A model generated the notes under the pieces. The model saw only the letters and a list, made by a program, of their open reading frames with translations, did not search any database and was not told where the DNA came from. 64,000 bases of DNA from Terriglobia bacterium. Its GTDB lineage: Bacteria > Acidobacteriota > UBA6911. The stretch lies in contig JAIQGI010000009.1 of the NCBI GenBank assembly GCA_020072565.1, positions 1 to 64,000 of the forward strand, given 5' to 3'. Made by a program: the position numbers and the translations under genes. Below are positions 44,126-55,800 of this stretch, piece after piece (positions within the stretch are counted from its first letter, which is position 1; every line of letters begins with the position of its first letter).

Positions 44126-46774
44126 ATGGATCAAGAACACCACTCGCAGCGTGGCCGGCTTTTCCGGAAACTTCTTCGCTTGCTGCCCATCGAATTCCGG
44201 GAAGAGTTTGGCGGTGAAATGGAAGAGGTTTTTCAGGATCAACTCACGGATGCAGAGCGCAAAAGAGGATTCACAGGATTGCTGAAACTCTGGGGAGAGA
44301 CCCTTGCGGACCTGTTCAAGACGGCTCCGCGGGAACATCTTGCCGTGCTCCGTCGGGACGTGGCCTACGCGCTGCGAATGATGCGCGGCGATCCCGGCTT
44401 TACCGGCGTTGCGCTTATTACCCTGGCGCTCGGCATCGGCGCCAACGTCGCCATTTTTTCGATTGTGAATGCGGTATTCCTGCGCCCTCTTCCATTTCCC
44501 GAACCCAGCCGCCTGTACCTGATCCAGAGGACTGGCAATCGAATAGGCGGTGTCTCGATTTCTCTTCCCATCTATCTCGCGTGGCAGCAGAAAAAGGATC
44601 TATTCGACTCCATGGGCGTGGTGCTCTTTACGGGCTCGAGGGCTTTGACGGAAGGAGGAGAGCCGATCCTGGTCCCCACTCTGGCGGTTACGCCCGGTGT
44701 GTTCTCTGCTCTGGGTGTGCAGCCCGCTCTCGGACGAGGGTTTCGCGAGGACGAGGGGATCGTGGGCGCGGCGAATACGGTAATTCTGTCAGATTCATTG
44801 TGGCGAGGCCGGTTCGACGCCAATCCCGGAATTCTCGAACGCCCCATTACCCTGAACGGGAGGTCCGTCACGGTGATCGGCGTAATGTCGAGAGACTTTG
44901 AATTGCCTCTCCCCCACATGGGTGACACACAAATCTGGTATCCGTACCAGACTCCGGAAACAAGCCGGAACCCAAGCAATGGAATCTGGTGTATCGGGCG
45001 CCTGCGCAAAGAGGTTACCCCCGCGCAAGCCGAAGCCTCGCTGACGCCACCGTTGGTCGCTCTCGCAGGCCAGTTCCCGAGCATGATTTTCCCGAACGAG
45101 AAAGCGCATCTCGCGCCCATGCGCGCATTCCTGAACCAGCATGCCGGAACCGCCCCGCTGCTTCTGCTGGGTGCGGTCGGATTCGTGTTGCTGATTGCAT
45201 GCGCGAATGTTGCAAACCTCCTGCTCGCTCGCGCCACGAGGCGTCGCCGCGAGATCGGGATCCGGGTGGCGCTGGGCGCCGGGCGGATCCGGATCGTGCA
45301 GCAGCTCCTGACGGAAAGTGTCATCCTGGCGCTGGCCGGGACTGTTGCTGGAGTCGGGGCGTGCTATGCCTGTTTTGACTTGATCCTCACGCTCGTACCG
45401 ACGGATCTGCCACGCGTCGGCGTTATTCGCATGGATGTCAATGTTCTGGCCTTTGCGCTGGTCTTGAGTTTGTTAACAGGATTGATTTTCGGCCTGGCTC
45501 CGGCCCTTGTTGTCTCCAAAGCGGACCCACACGTTGCACTCAAGGAGGGATCATCTCGCACAGGCATGAGCCGGGCTGGAGGTCGATTGCGGGCCGCCCT
45601 GGTCGTCGGAGAAGTAGGCCTTGCGCTGGTGTTGCTGGTCGGCGCCGCTCTGCTGCTCCAAAGCTTCCGTCGATTGGTGCTTGTAAAACCGGGTTTCGAT
45701 TCCGATCACCTGTTGATTTTCAACGTCTCTCTGCCGCGCGCAACGTATGATACTCCGGCAAAATCTCTGAACTTTTTCGACAATTTCGAGCAGCGGCTGG
45801 CGTTGTTGCCCGGCGTTCAACAGGTTGGTTGCATTGATGGGCTTCCTCTTGAAAGTCAAGGCGACCTGCTGTTCAGCATCGAGGGCAGGACGGACCCGGA
45901 GAATGCAAAGGGAGATGCCTCCATCAGAGCCACGAGCCCGAATTACTTCGCCGCCATGCGGATCCCGCTCGAACGCGGCAGAGTGTTCACCGCGGCAGAC
46001 CGCGGAGGCTCGGACCCCGTCGCCCTGATCAATCGCGCCCTGGCCCGACAGTTCTGGCCCCACAGCGATCCAATCGGCTCCCTGCTCTGGATCGGCAAAC
46101 CGATGGGGCCCTCGTGGGCCGAACCGGCTCCGCGGCGCATCATCGGCATAGTCGGGGACATTCGCGACCAATCGCTGGCGGAAGCGCCGGGAGCGATGAT
46201 TTATGAACCGGTGGCGCAGCAGAACAGCGGAACCAACTCGATCAACTTCGTCGTCCGCACGGCACAGAATCCGCTCGCGCTCGACCCGATGGTCCGCGGC
46301 ATGCTGCGTACCGCCTTGCCGCAACAGCCGATCGGCACAATTCGGACCATGCAGCAACTGGTTTCGAAGGCGGTGACGAATGAGCGCTTCTATACGATAT
46401 TGCTCGGCTTGTTTGGGAGCCTCGGCTTGCTGATCGTCGCCGTCGGAGTCTATGGGGTGGTCTCCTATTTCGTTGCGCAGCATACGCACGAAATCGGTGT
46501 CCGCATTGCGTTAGGGGCGACGCAAGGCAGCATCCTGCGCCTGGTGCTTTTGCGAGGCCTGCTGCTGACAATTGCCGGTGTTGCCGTTGGTGCAGGCGCC
46601 TCGTACGCTTTGACGAGCCTTCTCCGGGGCATGCTCTACGAGGTGCAACCGAACGATCCCGTGACGCTCGTTGTGATCGCGTCGGTGCTGGCCGCCGTAG
46701 CGCTCGCTGCCTGCTGGGTCCCGGCCCGCCGGGCGATCCAGGTGGATCCGATCGCGGCGCTGCGGCAGGAGTAA
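44126..46774 (+). CDS. ADOP-type ABC permease (duplicated FtsX/MacB domains)
   Basis: An 882-residue permease. An N-terminal cytoplasmic prefix (LLRLLPIEFREEFGGEMEEV) precedes the first MacB-type half: a membrane helix ([20 protein letters not shown]), a periplasmic core and the FtsX segment (VLLIACANVANLLLARATRR, REIGIRVALGAGRIR). The second half repeats this: RLRAALVVGEVGLALVLLVG, core, YGVVSYFVAQHTHEIGVRIA, and the terminal PARRAIQVDPIAALRQE. About eight membrane helices in total. Such proteins lack a linked ATPase and their role is unknown, possibly mechanotransmission as in MacB. AGGAGGTG precedes the ATG; the PadR gene ends 15 bases upstream. Confidence 0.92.
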   Translation: MDQEHHSQRGRLFRKLLRLLPIEFREEFGGEMEEVFQDQLTDAERKRGFTGLLKLWGETLADLFKTAPREHLAVLRRDVAYALRMMRGDPGFTGVALITLALGIGANVAIFSIVNAVFLRPLPFPEPSRLYLIQRTGNRIGGVSISLPIYLAWQQKKDLFDSMGVVLFTGSRALTEGGEPILVPTLAVTPGVFSALGVQPALGRGFREDEGIVGAANTVILSDSLWRGRFDANPGILERPITLNGRSVTVIGVMSRDFELPLPHMGDTQIWYPYQTPETSRNPSNGIWCIGRLRKEVTPAQAEASLTPPLVALAGQFPSMIFPNEKAHLAPMRAFLNQHAGTAPLLLLGAVGFVLLIACANVANLLLARATRRRREIGIRVALGAGRIRIVQQLLTESVILALAGTVAGVGACYACFDLILTLVPTDLPRVGVIRMDVNVLAFALVLSLLTGLIFGLAPALVVSKADPHVALKEGSSRTGMSRAGGRLRAALVVGEVGLALVLLVGAALLLQSFRRLVLVKPGFDSDHLLIFNVSLPRATYDTPAKSLNFFDNFEQRLALLPGVQQVGCIDGLPLESQGDLLFSIEGRTDPENAKGDASIRATSPNYFAAMRIPLERGRVFTAADRGGSDPVALINRALARQFWPHSDPIGSLLWIGKPMGPSWAEPAPRRIIGIVGDIRDQSLAEAPGAMIYEPVAQQNSGTNSINFVVRTAQNPLALDPMVRGMLRTALPQQPIGTIRTMQQLVSKAVTNERFYTILLGLFGSLGLLIVAVGVYGVVSYFVAQHTHEIGVRIALGATQGSILRLVLLRGLLLTIAGVAVGAGASYALTSLLRGMLYEVQPNDPVTLVVIASVLAAVALAACWVPARRAIQVDPIAALRQE

Positions 46775-46847
46775 CCCTTCAAAAAACGACCATGAAGGGC
46801 ACGGACGCCGTGCGTCGTCGTGCGCGGAAGCAACGGCGCGAAATTGA

Positions 46848-46990
46848 TGCGTTCATTCATACCTGTATCCCCTGGTCGAGGACAACTTTGACGAGCTCGA
46901 GCGCATCTGGGATGACCGCCGCGAAAAACAGCACGGTTTCCGGCGTCCCGTCATCCGGCATGTCGTGGAGCAGTACTTGACCTGCGGTAC
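46848..46990 (+). pseudogene. N-terminal fragment of an IS91-like transposase
   Basis: In one frame the sequence reads YLYPLVEDNFDELERIWDDR, then HGFRRPVIRHVVEQYLTCG. This is the segment that precedes the zinc-binding domain in IS91-family transposases (usually followed by the CPxC Cys motifs). The frame runs on to a stop near 47078 without the Cys motifs. A minus-strand stretch at 47006-47158 (IRAFIPFDFGSHVNSIAP, then FIDCASGEKKYIIAGM) looks like a piece of another, unidentified gene. The whole 46775-47322 gap is debris. Confidence 0.6.
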
Positions 46991-47322
46991 GACCCGGTTC
47001 CTACGCATTCCCGCTATGATGTACTTCTTTTCTCCGGAAGCGCAGTCGATGAAAGAGGTGCCTTCAGCTGTCTCTTGAGGCGCGATTGAATTCACGTGCG
47101 ACCCGAAATCAAACGGGATGAACGCCCTGATCTTTTCGAGTTGGTCCGGCACCAATCTTCCTATGGCGTTTCTTGCGGCAACTATACCTTGGGATAATTG
47201 TATAGGGCAACGGATTTGGCGGCGCGATCCCAGGGCGACAGGAGCGGGCCTAGAGTCAGGGTGGAACGGCGATCTGCATCCCCCCGTCCCGTTCTCGGTT
47301 CTCGGCTCTCCCGCGCATGCCG

Positions 47323-47889
47323 TTATCTTACGATATCGAACCTTACCGGCATCGACTGAGTCTCCGGCGGCAGGCACATGAACGGGTCACAGACTACATA
47401 GTGGATGACACAGACCAGGCTCCCAGGTCCGGTAGGCGCCCGCATGGTGATCCGCAATCTGCGCTGAATGGACAGGGTGTCCTCGTAAATGAGCCCTTCA
47501 CCGTCGAGAGGCTTGTGCGGCTTTGGCAAATCCCAGCCAGGCGCTGATTCGAGACCCGCAGGCAATGCGATTTCCAGTCGAGTCGGGAGGGCAAAGGCCG
47601 GCGCCGCGCCGGGGGCGTAGATATGCCAGCCCGGCGCGATCCTCAACGCCAATACCAGCGTGGCCGTCTGGCCCGGGCGCAGACGTGAAGGAGTCAATCC
47701 GGCGCGCGCAATTACTTTGCGGCTGGAGTCCGACACGCCGCGGAGCAGAGATTCCGCCAATTGGGCAGGCGTATCAGCGGTCTGGGTCGCGGGATCACCC
47801 TCGGCCATCTCCTGCGTCGAAGATGCAGTGCACCCTGCGGCCATCAACAACGCAACTATCGAAAGTGCCCGGGCATGATCGATACGCAT
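47323..47889 (-). CDS. lipoprotein with DsbD-alpha-like (thiol-disulfide interchange) domain
   Basis: A 188-residue protein with a lipobox (LLMAAGC, Cys about 20), so it is predicted to be lipid-anchored outside the inner membrane. The rest resembles the N-terminal immunoglobulin-like domain of DsbD: LRPGQTATLVLALRIAPGWH, LPAGLESAPGWDLPKPHKPL, and VIHYVVCDPFMCLPPETQ with its C-x4-C pair near the end. In DsbD the Cys pair passes electrons to periplasmic partners. Here the transmembrane and thioredoxin parts are missing, so it may work with an unlinked CcdA-like protein. The ATG at 47889 is preceded by GGGAG; a TTG 6 bases earlier is less likely. Confidence 0.72.
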   Translation of the reverse strand: MRIDHARALSIVALLMAAGCTASSTQEMAEGDPATQTADTPAQLAESLLRGVSDSSRKVIARAGLTPSRLRPGQTATLVLALRIAPGWHIYAPGAAPAFALPTRLEIALPAGLESAPGWDLPKPHKPLDGEGLIYEDTLSIQRRLRITMRAPTGPGSLVCVIHYVVCDPFMCLPPETQSMPVRFDIVR

Positions 47890-47995
47890 CAGCAACTCCC
47901 ATGGATATTGACTGTTGTCCTTGGAATAGGGTCATTATAATATCTGATCCTCAAAAATGCAGTTTTGGATGCGGCAAAACGCCGACCGACACCGT

Positions 47996-48150
47996 TTATT
48001 CGGTCTTGAGCGGCGCTATTCCCAAATTCTGGCTTTCCTGCAACGCGATCATGGCAGCAAGGGCAGCGTCTTTCAGGTCTTTTCCCCAAGGAGAGCCGAC
48101 AATCCTGCCGAGCGTCGTGACCTTTTTTCCCAAGCCGACCTGCTCATGAG
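47996..48150 (-). pseudogene. C-terminal fragment of an unidentified protein
   Basis: About 50 residues in a leftward frame (KVTTLGRIVGSPWGKDLKDA, then ALAAMIALQESQNLGIAPLK) end at a TAA at 47996-47998. They have protein-like composition, unlike the overlapping rightward frame. I cannot assign a family. It abuts the fragment that starts at 48146 on the other strand. Confidence 0.35.
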
Positions 48151-48439
48151 AGACCAACCGAATAAGGCAGATGCGTCCGGCAAGAAAGCCGGCGAGGCTC
48201 CGGTACTTTATGGCACGCTCACCGACGTGAAGGGGCCGATCGCAGACGGAATGATCTTTCTCCAGTCACTCAAAGACGAAAAGTGCGCCGCGCTGTTCAT
48301 AGGGCCACCTGGCTCAGCCGACGACATGAAGTATCTCAAGAACTGTGCCCAGGCCGTCAGTCAAGTCCGTCCCGATGAGCAAGGCTGCTATCGAATTCCG
48401 ATCGTACGGCCCGGCTGGTACAATCTCCGCTTCCTCTAA
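48146..48439 (+). pseudogene. fragment of a carboxypeptidase-regulatory-like secreted protein
   Basis: 97 residues, with VLYGTLTDVKGPIADGMIFL near the start and CYRIPIVRPGWYNLRFL at the end, have the strand pattern of a CarboxypepD_reg / Cna-B-like beta sandwich (GTLTD-x-x-G-P-I-A, then G-x-Y-x-I-P-x-V-x-P-G-W-Y). The signal peptide and the residues after the last strand are missing, and the frame simply stops. This module is common in secreted acidobacterial proteins. It may be a relic. Confidence 0.45.
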
Positions 48440-48568
48440 GCTAGTTAACGACGATGTCGCCCAGCAGGACCGCGCCTCCTCCTTGGTCGCTTTTTTATGC
48501 GTCATTCCCGTTGACTGGCGAATATGAGTGGGAGTAAGGTATGTTTACGACCGTCGACAGGAGAAATC

Positions 48569-48904
48569 ATGACGCAACTGAAATCCGAAGTGTTGCAAGG
48601 CACTCTCGATCTGCTCGTCCTGAAAACGCTGCAAACGATCGGCCCGATGCATGGCTGGGGCATATCGCGGCGCATTCAACAGATTTCGGGAAATGCCCTG
48701 CAACTCGGCCAAGGCACCATTTATCCGGCACTCCTCCGGCTTGAGCAGCGAGGCTGGATTGCCGCTGAATGGGGGATATCGGATCAAAATCGCAAGGCTC
48801 GTTTCTATTCGATCACGAAGGCCGGCCGCAAGCAGCTCCGCGAGGAAACCGAGAGCTGGGAGCGCATGATGGCGATCATCAACCGGGTGCTCGAAGGTTC
48901 ATAG
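48569..48904 (+). CDS. PadR-family transcriptional regulator
   Basis: A 111-residue PadR protein of the compact acidobacterial type: LQGTLDLLVLKTLQTIGPMH, GWGISRRIQQISGNALQLGQ, GTIYPALLRLEQRGWIAAEW, ARFYSITKAGRKQLREE. GACAGGAGA precedes the ATG at 48569 at good distance. It is followed after 12 bases by an ADOP permease gene, repeating the layout at 43742-46774, though the two PadR proteins are only distantly alike. A likely autorepressor of the operon. Confidence 0.95.
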   Translation: MTQLKSEVLQGTLDLLVLKTLQTIGPMHGWGISRRIQQISGNALQLGQGTIYPALLRLEQRGWIAAEWGISDQNRKARFYSITKAGRKQLREETESWERMMAIINRVLEGS

Positions 48905-48916
48905 TCGGAGGGAATA

Positions 48917-51628
48917 ATGCTGGCATCAATCCGAGCATTTTTCTGGCGGATCGTGCATCTCAAGCGTCGGACGAAATCAGAGGCCGCTCTTGGCGGCGAG
49001 CTGGAGTTCCACCTGCAGATGGAGATTGAACAAAACCTGCGGCAAGGAATGGCTCACGAAGAAGCACGCCGGCAAGCGCTCATCTCCTTGGGCGGCCTGG
49101 AGCAGACGAAAGAAGCGTGCCGGGAAACGTGCGCAGTTCGCTGGGCCGTGGAATTCGGGCAAGACCTCAGTTATGGATGGCGCATGATGCGCAAATCGCC
49201 GAGGTTTACAGCCATCGCCGTCCTGACACTGGCACTCGGCATCGGCGCCAACAGCGCCATTTTCAGCGCCGTGAATGGAATTCTCCTCGTTCCGCTGCCG
49301 TATGCCGACTCCTCGCGGCTGGTGACCGTTCAGCGGAATGTCATAACCTATTATATTACCTTCGCGGAACTGCGCGAGATCCAGCAGCAGTGCACCACGC
49401 TGGAAAGTATCATGATCTACAGTACCGGCATGCGCCTCCTTACGGGAGGCAAGGTGCCAAAGCAGGTGGAGGCTGCTTACGTACCCAGCGTTTTCTTCCC
49501 CCTGCTGGGAGTCAAGCCCTTGCTCGGCAGACCCATCCTCCCCGAGGACACGCAGCCCGGGAATGACCGTGTGGCAGTTCTGACCTATGGTCTCTGGATG
49601 GACACGTTCGGCGGTGATATGGGCATTGTCGGGCATGACATTTCCGTGGATCACAAGCCTTATACCGTCATCGGCGTGATGGCGAGAGAATTCGGTGCGG
49701 GCATTGGGGGGTATTATTGGGTCGGGAGTAATGACGGCAGTGGCGAAGATATGTGGTTGCCTCAGGTCCCTCCACCGCCAGGCGCGCTGAATCGCAGAGC
49801 CGGTCCTCTCGTCATCGCGCGGCTCAAGAAGGACGCCACGCTCGCGCAAGTCAATGCCCAGCTGCAACCGCTTTCCGCCCGTTTCGCAGCGTCATATTCC
49901 GCGGTTGTGGCAAAGCGCGCCGGGCCGGAAGGGCTGAATTTGTTCGCACAAAATTTTGACCTCGGAATCAATCCGCAAGTGCAAACCGGGCTGCTGATTA
50001 TCCTGGGCGCGGTGGGATTCGTGCTGTTGATGGCATGCGTGAACGTGACATCGCTTCTGGTGGCCCGGTCATGGACGCGCCAGCGGGAGCTGGCGATTCG
50101 CACGGCGCTCGGCGCGACCCGGCTGCGCATCCTGCGGCAATTTTTGGCGGAAAGCCTGTTGCTCGCGCTGGCGGGTGGCGCCGTCGGCCTGTTCTTTTCC
50201 ATATGGGGGATTGATCTGCTGCGAATGCTGGCCCCGCCGTACACTCCGCGGGTGGATCTCATCCGGCTTGACGGCAACGTGCTGTGGTTCACGATGGGGA
50301 TATCGCTTCTAGTGGCCGTCCTGGTCGGCCTGGCACCGGCCTTGCAGGCATCGTCCCGGCGCGCGGGCGCCGCCTTGAAAGGTGGTTTGGGCGGTTCGTT
50401 TGCCGCAATTTCGATGAGGCCGTCGCATCGGCTCCGAAGCGCGCTCGTGGTGCTGGAAGTGCTGCTGGCCGTCATTGTGGTAGTGGGCGGCGCGCTGATG
50501 GGGCGCAGCTTCTATAAACTCATGAACGTGAGCACCGGCATCAGCGAGAGCCACATCCTTACCATGCGTGTAAATTTATCTGGTTTGTTCGACAACGAGG
50601 AGGATTTGGCAACGAAGGATACGATGGTGGCTGAGGATGTTCTTGCTGGAATTCGGCCGCTTTCGGGAGTTCAGCAAGCTGCGCTCTCCAGCTACAATCC
50701 GTTGAATGGAGGATTGATCCTGATACCTGGCCCTAGAGGCCAAACCGGACTATACGTTGAGGGCCTGCAGGGTAATCAATTCTCTGCCGACCAGGAGATC
50801 TGTGTTCGTTCCGTCACCCCGGGCTATTTTGCCGCACTTGGAATCCGCCTTCTGGCGGGGCGCGATTTTGAACCGAGAGACAGGACTTCTCCAGTGGCTA
50901 TTGTCAGCGAGAGTTTTGCCCGCAAGTATATTCCGGGGGATCCGCTGGGGAAACGATTCAGCGCCGACGCGGCGAAGGACGGCCGGCGTTCGTGGATGGA
51001 AATCGTCGGCGTGGTGAACGACGTCCGGGACCACGCCGTGAAGGAACTCGTGGGACCCGTGTATTACAAGCCGATAAGGGCATACAATCAAAAATTCCAA
51101 ATCATCGCACGGACCTCCGCAAATCCCATGTCCCTGGTTCCTGCGATCGCGCGCGTGGTTCGGTCCGTGGCCCAGGACGCGCCGATTGAGAATATCCAAA
51201 CCGTGGATCAGATCATCGCTGATTCCGCCGCGGAACCGAAATTCTATACCGCGCTCGTGGGATCGTTCGGCGTCCTCGGATTGCTTCTGGCGATCATCGG
51301 GGTTTACGGCGTGATTTCCTATTCCGTCGTCCAGAAGACGCATGAGATAGGCGTGCGGATGGCGCTGGGTGCGCAGCGGAGGGACGTCCTCTGCATGGTT
51401 CTGAAAGAAGGGATGCGGCTTGCCGTCGCCGGCATTGCCTTCGGCATGGGAGGAGCTGTGGCGCTGACACGAGTTCTGCGCAGCATGCTCTTTGGAATTG
51501 AGCCGACGGACCTGGCGACGTTTGTGGGCGTGGCGGTTTTTCTAGCGCTTGCCGCCCTCGCCGCCTGTTACATTCCCGCCCGCCGGGCCGTGAAACTGGA
51601 CCCGATGGTTGCGCTGCGGCACGAGTAG
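48917..51628 (+). CDS. ADOP-type ABC permease (duplicated FtsX/MacB domains)
   Basis: A 903-residue permease. The cytoplasmic prefix has the acidobacterial pattern [40 protein letters not shown]. Two MacB/FtsX halves follow: [20 protein letters not shown] ... [20 protein letters not shown] ... [13 protein letters not shown], then [20 protein letters not shown] ... [20 protein letters not shown] ... [17 protein letters not shown]. The last 150 residues are very similar to the fragment at 3146-3607. CGGAGGG lies before the ATG. Directly after its stop the sequence becomes, on the other strand, a truncated VWFA-type gene. Confidence 0.93.
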   Translation: MLASIRAFFWRIVHLKRRTKSEAALGGELEFHLQMEIEQNLRQGMAHEEARRQALISLGGLEQTKEACRETCAVRWAVEFGQDLSYGWRMMRKSPRFTAIAVLTLALGIGANSAIFSAVNGILLVPLPYADSSRLVTVQRNVITYYITFAELREIQQQCTTLESIMIYSTGMRLLTGGKVPKQVEAAYVPSVFFPLLGVKPLLGRPILPEDTQPGNDRVAVLTYGLWMDTFGGDMGIVGHDISVDHKPYTVIGVMAREFGAGIGGYYWVGSNDGSGEDMWLPQVPPPPGALNRRAGPLVIARLKKDATLAQVNAQLQPLSARFAASYSAVVAKRAGPEGLNLFAQNFDLGINPQVQTGLLIILGAVGFVLLMACVNVTSLLVARSWTRQRELAIRTALGATRLRILRQFLAESLLLALAGGAVGLFFSIWGIDLLRMLAPPYTPRVDLIRLDGNVLWFTMGISLLVAVLVGLAPALQASSRRAGAALKGGLGGSFAAISMRPSHRLRSALVVLEVLLAVIVVVGGALMGRSFYKLMNVSTGISESHILTMRVNLSGLFDNEEDLATKDTMVAEDVLAGIRPLSGVQQAALSSYNPLNGGLILIPGPRGQTGLYVEGLQGNQFSADQEICVRSVTPGYFAALGIRLLAGRDFEPRDRTSPVAIVSESFARKYIPGDPLGKRFSADAAKDGRRSWMEIVGVVNDVRDHAVKELVGPVYYKPIRAYNQKFQIIARTSANPMSLVPAIARVVRSVAQDAPIENIQTVDQIIADSAAEPKFYTALVGSFGVLGLLLAIIGVYGVISYSVVQKTHEIGVRMALGAQRRDVLCMVLKEGMRLAVAGIAFGMGGAVALTRVLRSMLFGIEPTDLATFVGVAVFLALAALAACYIPARRAVKLDPMVALRHE

Positions 51629-52597
51629 TGTTTCCCGAATGTCGTTCGTGTCGTAGAAGGCCTTGCCACCGGTACGATCCGCGATAAGTTGCATAGTCTG
51701 CAGAGTTCCAGCGAAGTAGCTGGGGACGGCTGAAACAAGGCCAGGAATTTGCTCGGGACGGCGTCTCCAGCTGTTGGGGGTAAAACTTTCCAGGATATCG
51801 ATTGGATCCATCAAACCCCCGGCCTCCACGGGATAGATCGCCACGTTTGCGTTGCTCACTGTCCGGCATGTCTTCAGGAAATCCTCAAAATGTGCAGCCA
51901 CGGTCCCATAACCGCTCCCATAGTTAAATGGAAAACTGCCCGAAACCCAAATCAGGTTCTTACGCCCGGGAATCGAGGCGAAGTAATCGGCAATACTGGT
52001 AAGCGCGTCCAGAGTCCCGACAACGCCCCTCCCGCCGTAAAATTGGGCAACCGCTTGATTGGACTCTTCGAAAATGTCATCGAGGATGGGGTTGCCCGTC
52101 CGATAAGACTCAACGTTTGACGCGTCGACCTCCGCGTTCAGGCGTCCTTTATAATCCTGAATCGCCCGCACAAGGGAGCTGGAATCGTTGCTGAAATCAT
52201 GAAGAACACGGAGATTGGCGCCCAAGGTAAAAATTGCGATGCGGTCCTGCGGCTGGACTTGGCCGAGAAATTCGACGACGTTTCTTTTCGCATAAATTTG
52301 ATCTGCGTACTTTGTATTCAATGTGTCAAACAATATAGCGGTAAGACTGTTCGGAATCCCGGGCTGCAGAGCCAGTTGGTTGGAATACACGCCCGGCAGG
52401 AGAGACTCCGGCGAGACTTTGGGGATTGCCGCCGTTTCTTCCGAAAAGAAGCTGATCTCGCGCTTCTTTCCCCCCACCAGGAGTACGATATCATCCTTTG
52501 TGAGTCCGGTGATCGGTCGACCGTTGCCTGGCTTTCTTAGAATGCGACGGAGCGCCATCCAGATCTCATTCGGTCTTACATTGGCAGCGCAGTCCAA
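51629..52597 (-). pseudogene. VWFA-related acidobacterial-type protein, truncated at both ends
   Basis: The frame contains GRPITGLTKDDIVLLVGGKK, REISFFSEET, LTAILFDTLNTKYADQIYAK, VQPQDRIAIFTLGANLRVLH, SIPGRKNLIWVSGSFPFNYG and GGKAFYDTNDIRE, the landmarks of the secreted VWFA-related family. The N-terminus lacks the signal peptide and first strand (it begins in unrelated sequence with no ribosome-binding site). After TNDIRE the frame runs into the complement of the permease gene's 3' end, where the last 60-70 residues plus the C-terminal domain should be. It is a central fragment of about 310 residues. Confidence 0.8.
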
Positions 52598-52851
52598 TTT
52601 TGGACAGTCACGGGCGGATTGCGCGGATCTTCACCGCCGCTTGGAAAAGTCGTGGCCTCGAGGGGAGCGTCAATGGCCCGAATCAGCGAAAATCCCGCGC
52701 TCTTCCATTTCCAACTGGTTTTTGCCTCCTCCATGTGTTACCAACTTTGACGGACGATGCGTCGAGGCGGCCTCCAGGCCCGATCCCGGCCGCACCGTTG
52801 GGCAGAGTAACCACGTGTTTCACGATTCCATCAATCACGGGGTCAGTCAAA

Positions 52852-55800
52852 ATGACAAGAATGCGGATCTTCTTTATTTTGGTCTTGACGATCTTCACTG
52901 TTTCACCGGCATCTACAAAGCGCGAGAGGGCCCAAGGAGGCGACCAGTTTCTTGATGGGATCGGCGAAACCGCTCTCATTGCCCGTTATAGATTCAACGG
53001 CAACGCGGAGGATTCGTCCAGGAACACCTTGCACGCGGCGCTGCGCGGGTCCGGGGCCACCTTTGTCCAGGACAATCGGTTCGGCCGCGTCCTGAACCTG
53101 CCGGGCGATGGCAGCCACGTCCTGCTCCCGAGCGATGCACTGCACGGTGAAGACACGATCAGTGTCACGGGTTGGCTTTTCCTCAATGCCACCCTGACCG
53201 GACAGCGGCTCTTTGATTTCGGCCAGAACGTCTCCAGCAGTTTCTCCGCCGTTGTGACGGAAACCGGTCCCGACGCCGGCTTCCGCGTTTATGTCGGTAC
53301 CGGCGCTGCGGCGCGGGTCGGAACGAACGGCGTGACGATTCCCCCAAATCAATGGGTTCACGTCGCAGTCGTACTCGATCCGGTCAGGCGTACTCTGACC
53401 AGCTATCTTGACGGTGCCCGGGTTGGCCAGGCAACGAATGTCACGGTGAATGCGGCGCAGGTACTCAACCAGACCTCCGGAGATGCGAACCGCCTTTACA
53501 TCGGCCGCTCACAGAATGAAGCCGATGCCACTCTCAACGCCAGGGTGCGCGATGTCCGCATCTACCGCATTGCACTTAGCGACCAGCAGGTGGCGACGAT
53601 CCGCAACAACGCCTTATCGGGCCCTCAGGCCGCCGGCGCCGGTGGCGCTCAAGGCCGCGGAAACCGACCGGCGCCCCCGGTCATTGTGCCCCCGAAGGAT
53701 AACGTGCTGCCGACTGCAATCCCATTGGAAGCCGTCCCCGATATCAAGGCCGAGACGGTCCCAGGCGAGCTCCCCCGGCTGCCGTATGCCATCCCCGCTG
53801 TCTACCGCAACAAGACCGAGGGCCCCGATGTTCGCGTAGTCTGGCCGGCTCCTAAAGACAATAGCCAGTTTCTCAAGCCGGGAATCTACACCGTGATTGG
53901 CAAAGTGCCGGGCACTCAGTTCCAGCCCAAAGCCACGGTGACCGTGAAGCCGGCTTCCAAGGACGCGCCCGTTCCCACGCGCCAGGTCGAAGCCTTTTCT
54001 CTCGGCCAGGTCGTTTTAGACCAGGACACCAAGGGTCGTGACACGCAGTTTATCAAGAACCGCGACAAGTTCATCCGCACCCTGGCGACAACCAATCCCG
54101 ACAGCTTCCTGTACAATTTCAGAGACGCGTTCGGCCAGAAGCAGCCCGAAGGCGTCAAGCAGCTCCGTGGATGGGACGACCAGACGACCCGGCTGCGCGG
54201 CCACGCCACCGGCCACTATCTGTCGGCCATCGCCCAGGCTTATGCCGGCACAACCTACGACGCAGAGTTACGGGCGAATTTCCTCCAGAAGATGAACTAC
54301 CTCATCGACACCCTGTATGATCTTTCCCAAAAATCAGGCAAGCCCGCGCAGGAAGGTGGCAAGTTCAATGCCGATCCGACCGCCGTTCCGCCCGGCCCCG
54401 GCCGAACCGGCTATGATTCCAATTTCCGCGTCGAAGGCATTCGGACCGATTACTGGAACTGGGGTAAGGGATTCATCAGCGCCTACCCCCCCGATCAATT
54501 CATCATGCTCGAGCAAGGCGCCACATACGGCGGCCAGGACACCCAGATCTGGGCCCCTTACTACACCCTGCACAAGATCCTCGCCGGCCTGCTCGACTGC
54601 TACGAAGTCGGCGGCAACCAGAAGGCTCTGGAGATCGCCAAGAATATGGGCTCCTGGGTCTTTGCCCGGCTCAAGGTCCTCCCGCCCCTGACGCGCATCA
54701 GCATGTGGAACCGCTATATCGCCGGCGAATACGGCGGCATGAACGAAGTCATGGCGCGTCTCTACCGGCTCACCAAAGACCGGCAATTCATCGAGTGCGC
54801 CAAGCTGTTCGACAACATCAACTTCTTCTTCGGCAACGCCGATCACGAGCACGGCCTGGCCAAGAACGTCGATACGATTCGCGGCAAGCACGCCAACCAG
54901 CATATCCCTCAGATCACGGGGGCGCTGGAAACCTTCCGCGACACTCAGGAATTCCCCTACTACCGGATCGCCGACAATTTCTGGAATATCGTGGTCCACA
55001 GTTACATGTACAGCATCGGCGGCGTCGCCGGCGCGCGCATTCCGAACAACGCCGAGTGCTTCACCGCCGAGCCCGACACTCTTTTTGAGAACGGATTCGC
55101 GAGCGGCGGGCAGTGCGAAACCTGTTGCACTTACAATCTCTTGAAGCTGGACCGCCAGCTCTTCATGTTCGATCAGGCCGCCAAATACATGGACCACTAC
55201 GAGCAGGGGCTGTACAACCAAATTCTCGCTTCCGTCGCCGAGGACAATGCGGGAAACACGTACCATATCCCGCTCAATCCCGGCTCGCAGAAACAATTCG
55301 GCAACGCCAACATGGGCGGTTTCAGCTGCTGCAATGGCACCGCGCTCGAAAGCAGCACCAAACTCCAGGACTCCATTTACTTCAAAGGCGCCGACAACAA
55401 GACGCTCTACGTCAACCTCTTCGTTCCGTCCACGCTGAACTGGACCGAACGCAACCTGGTCGTGAAGCAGCGCACCGATTTCCCTTACGCCGACACAACC
55501 CAGATCGTTCTCACGGGCGGCGGCCAGTTCGACATCAAGATCCGCGTGCCGCGCTGGGCAACCCGCGGCTTCTTCGTCAAGATCAACGGCCGCGCGCAGT
55601 CGGTCAAAGCCGTGCCGGGCACCTATCTGACGCTCCGCAGAAACTGGCGGGACAACGACACGATCGAGCTTCGGATGCCGTTCCACTTCTATCTGGATCC
55701 GGTCGTGGATCAGCCCAATGTCGCCAGCATCTTCTACGGTCCGGTTTTGTTGGCGGCCGAAGAGTCCGGCCCCCGAATCGACTGGCGCCCCGTGGTTCTC

